Origin: Ovis canadensis
Lineage: Eukaryota; Chordata; Mammalia; Artiodactyla; Bovidae
Reading direction: 5' to 3'
DNA length: 64,000 bases
NCBI RefSeq assembly: GCF_042477335.2
Contig: NC_091255.1
Coordinates: 17,090,501-17,154,500 of the forward strand
Under the pieces are notes generated by a model, which saw nothing but the letters and a program-made list of their open reading frames with translations, did not search any database and had not been told where the DNA came from. Positions 32,391 through 45,200 of this stretch are shown here, one piece after another (positions within the stretch are counted from its first letter, which is position 1; each line of letters begins with the position of its first letter). The translations under genes were made by a program, and so were the position numbers.

Positions 32391-35300
32391 ACCCTGAATT
32401 ACAGCACCTCCCAAGCTGTCCCTTATGCCAGGCCTCACCCTGCTCTGAATCTTCTGGGGCCTCTCTTACCTGTGGCTGCTGTTTCCAGCCTTGGTGTTCG
32501 GAGCCTTGTGTTTCAGGCTTCCTGAACACTGGGACTCACTGATACACAAGGGCAAGTCGGCAGCAGGGTGCCATGGTCCCACAGATTTGGAACCAGAGGT
32601 TTAGGGGGTGTGGCAAAATTTCTGGAATATATAGTCCAATTTTAGAACTAGCCTCCCTTCTGTGGAGCTCTGGACCACCTCCACTTTATTTGGATAACTC
32701 CCAACTCCTCCTGTTATACCAAGGAAGAATGAACCAAGTGTCTAAATAAAAGTTACAGGGAAGGTTTCGCAGGGAGAAATATTAGATTTGCAGAATATCC
32801 AGGGGTTCACGACAGAGCACATGCGTTGGCGGCTGCTTGTGGGAGGACATTCTAGGGCTAAGGGACAGAATATACAAAGATTCTCCTCCTTCCTCTTTCC
32901 ACAGCGCCGCCCTCTCCCCAGTTTTCTTCCTCAGACGTCCTTGACAGCCACCAAGTTTCTGGTGTTGACAAAGTGGCAGGACTTCCCTTGCATGGGGCAG
33001 GCCACCCTGGAATCAAGGCCTGCGCTTCTGGGATGGAGCTCTGGGATTCTAGAAAGGGGGCTCCCTACCTCCTCAGCTGGAAGTGGCTCCTGGGTGCCCA
33101 CCACAGGAGGAATTCCCTACAGATCATCTGAATCTTGCCTCTCTTTTCAGCTACTGGTTTTGTCCTTTTTCTGACCAAGAAGAGCATGTCTTCTTTTCTG
33201 CCCCTTGACTGGAGCTGAGATCAACACAGCCGGCTTAGCCTCACAGCCTGTCTCGGGCCCTCTGAGGAATCACGTCCAGCCCAAGGCAGATGCATGGAGA
33301 GGGGAGGAAGGGCGGGGTGGCGGGGGTATACCGCAGGAAGCACAAGGACGTTTTCTCCCAAATATCTCTCTCTCCCTTCCCTAGGCCTCATTCTAACCTC
33401 CAAGTTCCCAGTTTTCCTTCTCTCCCTCACCTCACAAGCAAAGCTGATTTCCCTCTGGCTCTGTTCCCACCACTAACAAAGCTAGGAATTTCTTGGCTCG
33501 TGAGCAAAGGCCTTGAGGATCCAGGCTCATTGCAGCCTGATCTCTAGTGGATCTAGGCTGACTCTGTAAGAACTGTGGTGGCTTTGGTGGCCCCCAAGGT
33601 TGACCAACACTTAGCTTCCCGTCCCAGTCTCCGAGGCTGGCTCTCCTCTGCACAAGCAGTCTCTGGAACTGGCATGTCTGCTCCCAGCCTGGGACCCGGG
33701 CACTGACTGCCAGACAGAGCCGCTGCACAGTCCCCAGAAGGACATGAGTTCCTTCCCTTCCCCTTGGTCCTCCCATCCTCTCCAGCAGCTGTGCCAAGTT
33801 GCTCCCTGGCAGAAGAGAATGGCGTCCTCAAATGTCTATCACTAGCCTACTAATTCTTACCCAGGCTCTTTACAAATGTGCTGAGGGGAAAAATGACATT
33901 TAGGTGGAAAGCCAAATGCAGGTGGACCTCACTTTGAGAAAATTCCATAAACAATGTAAACTTAGAGACTCCACACAATTCACACAATTCTTCCTGCATG
34001 GTGGGCAGAAAGGATTCACTCCAGCAAGTGACTTCAAGTTCTTCTTTGTAGTCTTCAAAGAGGTATTTAAGGGTTGGGAAGGAGGTGGGATATCAAGTTA
34101 AAGATCATCGGGGATGAAGAAAATTCCTGAAGTTCTGATGCAAGTCAGAGGTGACACAGAACCTGAAGTGTGAAAATCCATCCCTTACCATGATAGGCAA
34201 GGTTTTGTAAAGGAAGAGTACTTGACCCTCAGGGGCCAGGGCCAAGATATGGGTCAAGTGCCTGTCTTGGGAAGGTGAGAGCTGACTGGCCACCCCTTGG
34301 TGGAGTGGTCGCAGCAGAGTGCTAACCACACAGAGACCCGAAGCAGAGCCCTAACCCTCCCTCCGTTCCTTTCTTGGGAACTACGTGGACCTTCGATTGC
34401 CTGAAAGTGAGCAGCCAAGAGAAGCTGTAGTCCAGATCAGTGCACAAGCTCAGTCAGTATTCAGCCCTGAACCGTAACACACTGAGGTCTGGCTCCCCTT
34501 TTTAACAGGTCAGGAGGGTGGAGTGGGGGTTGGGAAGGAGATTATCCAGTAATCTGCCAGGGTCAGATCAGCTGTGGGGGAGATTTATAGGCCCAGATGG
34601 GGACAAATCGCCTTCTTTCAGGCTACAGGACTCTTTAAGGAGGAAATGGAAAGAGTGCAGGGCTGAAGGCCAGATTTTATTAGGGCTGGGAGGGGAAAGT
34701 TCAATGGTAATTCATGAACATATTGGACTGTCCTTTAGTCCAATGTTACTTGAGGATACTATAGGGAAAACCTCCTGAATCCAAGTCTTTTCAGAGAGGA
34801 CCAAACTGCAGGGCTCCCTGAGAAGAGCAGAAACACCTGGACAGCAAGCACTGTTAACTAGCAACTCAGTGAAATGACACTTCCCATTCCAAACAAAAGC
34901 AATGTAAGAAATTCTTCCTCCAGCTGTTTTCACTGGGTCAATAAAGAGACTAAAGTCAATTATCAGAGGAAGTTTGGAAAGCCTCGGTTATATACAAAAC
35001 AGATGTAGGTATCCAAAGCTTTTTATTAACTGGTGTCAGATGCATCTTGATTTGCTGTCTGCTGATACTGTCACTTGGGAACGTGGCGTTCTCTCTCTTA
35101 ACAGCCTTCTTGGAGGCAGCCACCAGTTTTTCATCTTTGTATTATGCCCTTTACTGCCTAACAGTGCCTGGCACATTGTTCGCACTCAGTAGACATCTGA
35201 TGAACCTTGTGGAACACAAATGATTAGGCAACCCAATCGAAAACCCCTTTCAGGTAAAGCAGCTGGGTTTAGAGCATAAGAAAAAAAAAGTTTAAAAAAC

Positions 35301-36089
35301 CATCTCTGGGAATACTTCAGCTGACTGGTGGGGAGTAGTTTTCCTGCAGCCAGCCTGGCGCAGCCCCACCCTCTCGGCCCAGGGGTCACTAGTCCTTCCC
35401 TCTCTCTGCCACCCAGTATCAAGATGTGTACACCTGGAGAAGCAGCTCTTCAAAAATTTCTCTATCATCATGGTGAGCTGGTGAAGCTTCTGAGGTATTA
35501 AGCAATCCATCATAACATTTGTGACTGGTTAACTTTAATTTGTCAAAATAAATCTGCAGTTTTTGCATGTTAATAATACAGTGCTGGTATTGACAGGAAA
35601 AATCATCCATCTGCTTACATAGAAACCTTTGTTTAGGAGCACACCTTAGGAGGGAAATGGATACAATAAAAGGCAAAATGCAGGCCAAGAAGCGAGCCCT
35701 AGAGCGTAACAGGCTGGATGTCAGATTTGAGGATTATCTAATACAACTCTTTAGCTGCCAATCTGATAAAGGGGACGCTCTTAACCAGGTTACAACCAGA
35801 AGAGAAAAACAAACTCTGCTTTTTTGTGAGCGATGGCCGTCGTGCCTTCAACACTTGGTTGAATCAGTTCATCAGCATCAAAACTCAATTCCAGTTCCAA
35901 GACAGGAGAATTTCACCACAACCTACTCTGGTGCCCCCTCACCCCCACGCCCGCCATTTCAGCGGCCCACTGCCACCTCCATCCTGCCAACTCTCTCCCT
36001 CCCAAAGAAGACACGACGTGGCTTTATTATTGCAGACGAGCTTGAGGGAATAAAGGATGCATACAAAATAGCATTTTAACCGAAGTCAT
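32391..36089. other. Unique intergenic sequence 3' of VEZF1
   Basis: About 3.7 kb without young repeats. Several open frames (for example 33432-33797 minus and 35657-36079 plus) lack recognisable domains. I see no supported gene. Confidence 0.5.
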
Positions 36090-36109
36090 ACAATGAAGTC
36101 TCACTCCTG

Positions 36110-36115
36110 TTTATT
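36110..36115 (-). other. Candidate distal VEZF1 poly(A) signal
   Basis: AATAAA on the minus strand, preceded directly by TGTAT (the CFIm-type UGUA element) and followed by T/G-rich sequence about 20-30 bases downstream. It is the best-formed of the candidate signals. Confidence 0.5.
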
Positions 36116-36564
36116 ATACAGTGAATTGATAAAGCAATCATTTCTAGTATATATCTTTTTTTTTTTAAAGAACTAGTACTCTCAGGGTTCCGACGACCAC
36201 ACTCTAGCCTGGGGGTAGGGGCCACACCTGCCCCCACTGAGGACTGCTCCTCGGGCCACTGTGGAGGAAGCTGGGCTGTGTCCATCCTGGAGGACTGGAC
36301 TGCCTGCTGTCAGAGACGACACGGCCCATTGAGCAGAGCCGGAACCCCATACTGGGCCTGCGTGCCAGGAAACATGGGCTTCCTCCAAATGTGGCCACTA
36401 TCTGCCCAGTCCAGGCCTCAGCAGGGCCACGCGTGGGCCTTCCCTACACGAGTCCTTCCAGTAGTCCACACATAATGCTCTACATATTAAAACAAACCAT
36501 CTTGGTACTGTGGATAGGAACAGTTGTAACAAAGTCATAGCTACATATTTTTCTCTACATTTTG

Positions 36565-36570
36565 TTTATT
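36565..36570 (-). other. Candidate proximal VEZF1 poly(A) signal
   Basis: AATAAA on the minus strand within AT-rich 3' UTR. A second pair of overlapping AATAAA hexamers lies at 36770-36780. Which is used cannot be decided from sequence alone. Confidence 0.4.
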
Positions 36571-38453
36571 GAGACAAACTAATTAAAAGGCACAAACATA
36601 GGGCATGTTTACATGGACATTATAACAAACATATACATTAAAAGTGTAGGAATGTGTTGCCTTCCTGCTAAACAGAAAGTTCCTAAGCTTTTATATATAC
36701 AAAAGTTGTACAATTTAATGTCCTAAAGTACAAAAGATCATTTATAAAATTATTTTACACTAAGTACTATTTATTTTATTTTTTACTACGTAGTTCAACC
36801 CCCTCGAACTGCTTTGTATAATGACACACAGATACCTGTCCCTGATGTAGGAAGTCTGCCTCAGATGCAAGGTATTTTGATGCTTGAACTGACACAGTGG
36901 GGCATAAATGGAAGTCATCCAGTTTGATAGTCCTGCAAACATTTTGCAAGATTAACACAACTAATGTCCACTTCTCTTAACTGCAAGATTAAAAAAGGAA
37001 AAAACCCAAAAACATATTGCAACTTAAAAAAAAAAAAAAATCACAGCGTCTTGGTTTTAGTAACTTTTTAAAAAAACACAATGCTTTAAAAACATCAATG
37101 TCTGGCATGATGGTGGAGAATATCTGTTTCCCTAGCTTTTGGTTTCTACTTTATGTACAGAGATAAAAACATCCTGCTAAGAAATAAAAAGCACATGTCT
37201 TAACGTGCACAATCATTGCTGGGTTTCTACAGGGAGTGCAGACAGCTGTCTCCCTGAAAACCCCACAAAGCTGATACAAGTGTTTTCTCAAAGGAAAAAA
37301 AGTGATGTCTGTATTTACAAAGTTGAACAAATCTGCACAATACTTGATTAAGAAATGGAAGGAGAAATTAAAAAAAAAAAGATAGACTCTGCTTGTTCTG
37401 AAGGGGCATACTACCTAGTTAGTGGTTAGAATAAAAACTGTATACAATTTAATATAAGACATAAACTCTAGTGAGCAACTAACACATCTTTCCCTGTTGA
37501 AACATCAACAGGCTCTGATTGGGAGAGAGAGGGGCATATCACATCCCAGTGCCTCCAGCGTCTTCCAATTTAAAGCAAATACATTTTAACTGTTCCGAAG
37601 TACTCCGTGACCCCTGAACAGGAGTCCCGCTGGCATCCGTTTGTTAGGAGTCTGCCTGTCCGCACACCTGACTCCTCCTCTGCCAGTTGCGGCCTTTTCT
37701 TACCAAAACACAATGTGTATATTGTTTTTTTTTGTTTTTAATTTTTTTAAAAAGTCGACTACAATGCTGTATTTCATCAGGATTAGTATGCTGAGCAATA
37801 TTTACATCTCCAAATATCAGGTCACAATCCCTATTACATGTTGAAGTTAGAATGATAAATTATCATATGCTTTGCATATCAGAGCTGGTATCACCTTTCC
37901 CATAGGGAATGCTGCCTGAAATTAACGTATTCCCAAAGGTAAAATGCATATTCTCTGAAATGCATTTTATTACGACAATGCATGTATTTACTCATGAAAA
38001 CACACACAGACAATTCTACACTAGCTCTCAATCCGTGGATTTAGAACTTCAGGTTAAAGTCAGCCATCCACCTTGTTCAATTCGGGAGAAGAGCTCTGCT
38101 AGTGTTTAGAATAAAATGATTTCTTGGGATTAGAAACAGTAATGCTGTTTTGCAGTGGATTTTGCTTTTTTATGATTGGTTTTAATTCTGGCATTTCATC
38201 TTGCCAACTACTATCCTGTTTAAGCAATGCTGTCAGCTAAAAGGAATTTCTGATTAAACTAAAGTGGTCCAATGATAAGTGACATACATACCCTACTTTG
38301 AACAATCCCAGCCAAATTGGAGAAAAATGCTACTACACTATTATTAACTAATGAAATTTCCCAATTTCATGGTTTACTCTTTGCTTTAATAAACTAAAAG
38401 TAAGTTGCTGGTAAATATTTACTTTATCCCATATTCTGATTTTATAACACTGT

Positions 38454-38881
38454 TTACCAAGGTGGTGATGTAGGCAAAGCTTGGGGTAAGAAAGGCATGC
38501 TCTCTACAGGTCTCATTGCTATATTGAGAGGGGCAGCTAACGTCATAGGCGTGGGCAGGTTCATTGGAGACGTGATCGTGACAGGGTGTGCTATATTCAC
38601 CGGGGCAGTGACGGGGGTGGGCAGGTTGACGGGGGTCGTGAGTGTTAAAGGAGAGGTCATGGATAATGGGCTGGTTATAGTCACAGGATGCCCTATGTTC
38701 ATTGGGCTGGTTATGTTAACAGCACTTGAAACATTTACTGGACTTCTCATGCTCATTGCAGCTGCCACTGTGACTGGGTTTGACATAGTCCCAGATGACA
38801 CAGAGGACGTTATATTGAATGGAGTAGTGAGAGTCACAGGTGTCGTAGCAGCCGTGGAGGTTTGGCACAGGTTAGCAGCTT
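38454..38881 (-). CDS. VEZF1: VEZF1 coding exon 6 (repetitive C-terminal tail and stop)
   Basis: The acceptor is TTATTTTAG|AAGCTG. The exon begins by completing Glu376, continues AANLCQTST, and ends PPW plus TAA at 38456-38454. From about residue 390 the protein is a degenerate run of short units such as SPMNI, HPVTI, SPLTL and TPVNL. It has almost no charged residues, and Pro, Thr, Ser, Val, Asn and Met dominate. This is typical of an intrinsically disordered transactivation-type tail; that function is an inference here. Confidence 0.96.
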
Positions 38882-41800
38882 CTAAAATAAGAAGACAAAA
38901 GGGCCTTTAGACTCTGAACACAGTGAACACAATTCAGTTTCTGAATCAACTTAATTAAAAAGGACAAACATTTAATAAGTTAAATTACAGTTTTCTACCC
39001 CAGGGTCAACTGGAAGGGAGGCTCCTTCTGAGCACAAAATTGGGGGTCAGGAATCCCAGCGTGAGGGCAGTTCTCTTTTCTGACACTGGGCCTTCCACAA
39101 GGACTGAGCAAACTGGCTTAGCCTTGATGCTTTTGGTTTCAAGTTTAGATTTACTTACCTACCTCACAATGATGCTGGCAGATCAGGTAATTTCTACAAG
39201 GCACTCTGCGAGGCAGAGATATCGAGTAGGGCTAAGTATTATCACTACGCTTCATGCGGCTCCTCTGAGTTCTACAAACTTTCCAGGGAAGAGCCAAGCG
39301 CCCGCAGGCTGGGCTAGAAGAGCTTGCTTACACAGAGCTGGGCTGATGGTTACACAGCAGATAACTGGAAAAACCTTCTTATAAGGCACACTGTAACTAG
39401 CAGACAGGGGTGTGTTCTCGATGCTATGGACTCTAAAGCTTTCTCAGAGGTGAAGCCACATTCTGTTAAGGGCTTAAAAATCCATTAGATAGGGATGGAA
39501 AAACAAGCTATTTTAATAATCATCTGTTTATTTCAGTCTTAGACAAATCATTTTAAATAACCCTGTTGTTTCTGCTTGCATTTATTAATGATGTTAAGAA
39601 AGAACAAGCATCCTACATAAACAAGTAGGTTTGTGTTCTCCTCTCCTCTCATTTTTCTCTCTCTGAAACTAACATAATCACCTACTTTACCCCCAGTGAC
39701 ATTTAACTGTACCTATGACAAACCACCAACCATACCAAAGGGGACTAGCGAGGCTAGCAGACCCTGCAGTGAGCTGCGGGATCGTGGTCCTTCTTATCAG
39801 CAAAGCCTGAGCACTTCTTAAGGAAAACTTTCCTCTGGGGTGACACCCCCCTACTCCACCCCTCAACCAAAATTCAGCATCATCTGCTGGTGTGTCAGCA
39901 AAGAGCAGTAAGAAGATGGATGGGGGTGCTGTGACTTGGTTGTCGAAATGGAGAAATGCATTTGAGACTAAAGATAGAGGTCTGCCCACATGCCACGTGT
40001 TGTCAAATCATCTCAGGTGGACCCTTGTGTCAATGAGCAGCACTTCCTTGATGAGTATGATGTAACCTTGGCACTGCTCCATACTCCTTATCAGGGATTC
40101 CCAAACCTGGCTGATGATCAAAATCATTTATCTAAGGAGCACTTAAAAAAAAAAAATTGCTCCCCAAGAAGTTCAATCTTGAGATTTAGATGGAACCTGG
40201 GAAATCTGTACATCTAAGAAGCTCCTGAAATGATGATCTGATTGTCATCCACATTTGGAAACTGAATTACCTTATTTAAACCCAATATTTAAAAGTGACG
40301 TGCTGATTCAAGTTCAGGTTTTCAGGTCAGGAGTCTCTTCTCCCCCAAATGTGACATTTACTAACATGAACACAGAAGTTTCTAACACCAGTGGCCATTT
40401 CCAAAGAGATTCACATTACAAATGGGACTATAATAGCATTCTGTTTCATGGAGATCAGAAGATGATCTAAACAACTGAGTCTTATTGTGCAAGCACACTG
40501 AAATACAATACCAAACAGAAGCGTGCAGAAAAAGAGAAAGAATGAGGGAGAGGCCAGCTCATTTCTGAGGCGATGGCAGCACCGCTAAAAGCATTCTCCT
40601 CCTGCTGCGGCCTGTGAAGTTTCACTCCCCCGTCCCCCGTCTCCCTACCGTGCTTTCTCTCGAATCTAACCCTGTCCTTCTCTGTAACTTAACCGCTTTT
40701 ACTTCTTCTGTGAGTAAAACATGCTCCATGTTTTCAACCCACCAAGCGATCACCATGGCACAGACACACAGACACACTTTCCTCCCCTACCCGCCATTCT
40801 CCACTCCACCTATCACAAAACCTTTCATCAAAATGACAATGTCCATTTGGAAGACAGAAGTAAGCAGCGCCAAGTGGAAAGCCTATCTGAACTGCTCCCT
40901 TCTTTTCCTCCAACGCCAGCGCGTGCTAGGTCGCTCCAGTCGTGTCCGACTCTTTACGATCCTATGGACTGGAGCCCGCTAGGCTCCCCTCTGTCCCCGA
41001 GACTCTCCAGGCAAAAATGTCCTCCTCCAGGGGATGTTCCTGACCCAGGGATTGAACTCGTGTCTCCTGTGTCTCCTACACTACAGACAGATTCTTTACC
41101 TCTGAGCCACCAGGGAAGCCGTCCAATGCCAGCTGATGCATGAAAAAGAATGCTATTCCTTTTATCTTTATCCAAGTACAGGCTGCTCGGAAGGGATCTG
41201 AGAGGAAGGGAATAGCTGCCCTACATGAAAGCAGAGGATGGAAGGAACTACACAGCAAAGGGATTACAGCAGAGCCTACATGCAGGGGATTCCTCAAGAA
41301 TTTAAAATAAGACATGACAAGGGAGAGGGAAGAAGAAAGGAATTTAGCAATCTGTCCTGTGGCTGATGATACTCTGACAAAATGACTTAACTGAAACGGC
41401 TGCACAACCAAAGCTATAGCTACTAAGTTAAAAAGCTGTGTTGAAAACATACTCCACTGCTTCTTTATATATATGAGAGAAAAGCAAACCATTCTCAAAA
41501 TTTCAGTAACAATTACAGTCAAGTCACTATCAACTGAAGTACACACATGTTAAGCTAATGCCAGCCCCAGTGACAAGACAGAAAGAAATTAAGGGTGAGA
41601 CTGAGAGAAAAGACACTGGCGTTACAGAGTCTGAAATACATACAAAATAATACGATTCACAAACAACTCTAAAGAGCAGAAAATAGCACCGTTGTATTGT
41701 AAGAAAACGAACTTATGCACACAGAAGGATAGTTCATCTACCTCTAAGAGTGAGAATATTTTAGAAAGAAAAAAAAAAAGGAGCCTTTAATGCATGGAGG

Positions 41801-42206
41801 CTGACATAAAAAGAACATAAAAAGGAACTCTGAGTGTACATAGCAAAGTACCAGACGTGGCTCCAAATTTTAACGAAAAGTAAATCAAAAGAAAGAACAT
41901 GGTAAGAAGAACTGAGAACTTTTATTTCCTAGGAAAAAGAAAACTTTATCCAGAAGCTTAGAAGCTTTGCTGCTAGTAACTCAACCAGATACTTCCCAGC
42001 ATAGAGTATCTCCATAAAGTGTTTCCATAAAGCAGGAATCTCTGCGCTGTGGCTATTCTCCTTTGCCACCCGGCATGCACTAGATGCAAACACTCTTCCA
42101 GCCATGCTGTGGGCACCGGACGCCTCGTCTTACCTTTCTTTCTCGCTTTGACAGCTTCTTCCCACAGCCTCAATGTCTCCACCTGCTTTCCTGGCCAGCT
42201 TGTCAC

Positions 42207-42254
<48 letters not shown>

Positions 42255-45200
42255 CTGGTTGCTGGTCTCTTCACTCATGCATGCTACTCCAAAGACAAAC
42301 CAGAAACACCATATTTACCCTGAAAAAGTGTGGGCTACTTTTCGAAAATCCAAAACTTAAGATACCTTGACTCCTCACGCCTCTACCATCTTTATCATTT
42401 GACCCAATAACTTTTTTACTCCAGTACATCTTTTGTGCGGCTATGTCTCTATTGGTCAAAATAGATAAATTGAAAAAAAAAAAAAAATCCAGAAAGCTAG
42501 GGAAAATCAATATAGAAGAATTCTTTGCTACATTAAAAAGCAAGTATCTTTCAAAATTGAACTTGGGTAATATTAGAATGGAATAATTAATGCTCATCAA
42601 AATATCTAATATACTTAAGCTATTTGATCACAACAATGTACATTAAAAGTAAATTTCTGTAAAATTAACAAAGTTTGACATGCTAGATAATAAACCCAAC
42701 ATACTTACAAAGACGCAAAAACAAATAACATTAAAACACATTAACATTCTTTCCCATTCACTTTTGGCCAGCTATTTTGAGAATCTGATGTTTCTGCCAC
42801 ATAAAGCACATATATAACAGAATACAGAATTAGGAAAACACTTTCTTCTAGTGGTTAGGGAGATCTTAAAGAAAGGGCCTCGGTAAATTCAAGTACGGAA
42901 TTTTATCCACAGGTCCGTGGAATATTCTGTCTCCGGCTCTGAATTTAAGGTAAGCAAAGCATTTAAACATTTCAAGGGATATGATAAACCTTTTCTGTAT
43001 AGATTTGGGTTTGGAAAGTAAAAGTATTTAACATTGCTTTTATCTTTAGGTTATTGAGGACAGGCTATTAATGCAATCAGGAGTTAGGAGGCACTTCTGC
43101 CACAATTCTAACAAACTAAAGCCTTCTATTCAAACTCCGGAAGAAGGGACACACTGAAAACCAGCTGCAGGGAAACTGTGCTCCTCTGAGACGGGTATTA
43201 TTAGCGGACAGTGCAGGAATAAAGGCAGAATTAGTGGCAAGCGTGTCAGTGTTGCCTGCATACACGCATGTTAAGTGTGTTTCCAACACTGACATACACT
43301 CTCCACTGACGTGTCCTTGTGTACTTGAGTAACAGGAGGAAACAAGTAAGACGAATATTAATACAGTCCTGAGAACACAAGTGAAAATATCTTCAATACA
43401 TGATTAAAAAAAAATCTATACTCCCATCAGTCTGAAACACAGCAAGAAACGCGAGCCGAGGTGCTGCCTACTTTTGCTGATGCCCTGTTTGCACGTGTTA
43501 CAGTTGATGCTTTGGCTCTGCCCGTGCGTCTTCAGGTGGCTGGTGATGTATGCTGCGCTCAGGAGCTTCCCACAGATGTTACAGGACACCTTGCCTTCGT
43601 GGCGCACCATGTGCGTCCGCAGCCTGTCTTTGGTGGCAAAGGCAGCAGTGCATGTCTGCATGAGGGAGGAAAACTTTTTTTAAATATAGACTATCCTGTT
43701 CTACTCATTTTAAAGTACTTATATTCTAAGGTATTACCCTACCCAAGTAAGCAAGCAGACTGAAATCAGTTGGGTTTTAATTGCATGTCTTACGTAAAAC
43801 TGTACTCATAACAAAACACCTGGTCAATTTTGGACTCCACATTTCGAGGGAAAGAAAAAAGTATCAAACGAGTAGTGAAAAGATGTGAGCTGTAGAGTAC
43901 GTCAGCCTTGGATTCAAATCCAGCTTCCTATCTCACTGAACAGTGTAATACTCAGCAAGCTAGCTAACCTATCTGAATTCATTTCATCTGTAAAATGAAG
44001 GTAATACCTACCTCACAAAATTACTGGTGGATTAAGAGCCTGCCCACGGCCTCATAGCAGGTACTCACTCAATGACACTAGTCTCCTTCCTCCAATTGGA
44101 TTTTTCTTAGAACTCAAATCATTTACTTAATAAAATGTTAGTAACAAATTTAACTAAAAGTAGCACAAAAAGACTTTCTGTGTAAAAAACAGAATAACTG
44201 ACACCTAACACAGTCATTTCATTAAGATTCTTGAACTTTTCATTACCATAATTTATGTCATTAAAAATGCTCCAATGTGGCAATAGTAGACAAAAATCCA
44301 GTAAGTGGTTACATTTGGGAAAACATTCCTATTTTCTTCTATTATAGTTCAAACCACCTCAACCATCAGCCCAGAAATTAATTTAAAGCACTTCATTCAT
44401 TTCAAATACACAGTGACCTTTGCAAGACAATACATTTCTTTTTTCTTATAACTAAACACTGCTGCCCAAGAAAAAGGAAATGTAGCTTAACAAAAACAAC
44501 ATTTATTCACATTTTTAAATGATCTTGCCTCCCAGAAACAGAAGCTGTCATTTATGTTTTATAAAACTAGAATTCAAAAGGACCACATTTACTCAAGTCA
44601 GTGATTTTAAGACTACTCAAGAATGGTCAGATTTGATTGGCTCAGACCTTCTGGATAATGTGCATTAAGCGCTACACTAAGGATAAGTCATTTTAACTCT
44701 TACTTGGCATTTGAAGGGTCTTTCTGTTGAATGGACATGTTTTACGTGACAGCTTAAGTGGTCAGGCCTGTGAAAGAGAGAGTTTCAACAGAAGATGTAA
44801 TGGAACACACAGAGAGAAATGCTACTTACTGTGATGTTTACATGCTTGGCAGATACGGGTGGGGGGCATTTTAAAGAAAGCTAGCAGAATTACAACTCCC
44901 CCACCCCCAGTGCAAGCCTCCTTACCTCTCTTACCATAAACAAAAGCCTTAGTCCTTTCCTTGTTAATTTTCTCTTCTAGTCAACATCAAATCATTCTAG
45001 GGCTTGGCTCTTTACAGTTACAGAATACCCCAAATTTACTACCACTTGCCAGAGACAACTGCTATTAATATTAACTTTAAAAAGCCTTTACAAATGAGAA
45101 TTAGTGAAATGTTAGTAACCACAGAGAAATGGAAAAACGCGCTCTCTTAAAAGCTTTAAGAGTATCCAAGGTCATCCCAGCTTCCAGGATATGTTTCCTT

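Larger units (their letters stand above)
36090..38453 (-). other. VEZF1: VEZF1 3' UTR (end point uncertain)
   Basis: AT-rich, largely repeat-free sequence follows the VEZF1 stop on the minus strand. Candidate AATAAA signals (TTTATT on the plus strand) lie at 36770-36780 (two overlapping), 36565-36570 and 36110-36115. The last has a TGTA element immediately upstream and T/G-rich sequence downstream, so I take about 36090 as the distal end. Shorter transcripts ending near 36545 or 36750 are equally possible. No coding sequence is supported here. Confidence 0.6.
42284..44703 (-). other. VEZF1: VEZF1 introns 4 and 3 (flanking exon 4)
   Basis: Intron 4 is 42284-43471 and intron 3 is 43656-44703. 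Intron 3 holds a MIR element at about 43880-44080. The rest is unique AT-rich sequence with no young ruminant repeats. Confidence 0.85.

Noticed and set aside
35657-36079. 140-codon plus-strand frame near the VEZF1 3' end
   Set aside because: It has no recognisable domain, no promoter and no splice signals, and its C-terminal half overlaps low-complexity Pro-rich sequence.
42049-42370. Plus-strand frames with long Cys, Leu or Ala runs at 42.2 kb
   Set aside because: These are other readings of the CAG tract that encodes VEZF1 poly-Gln.
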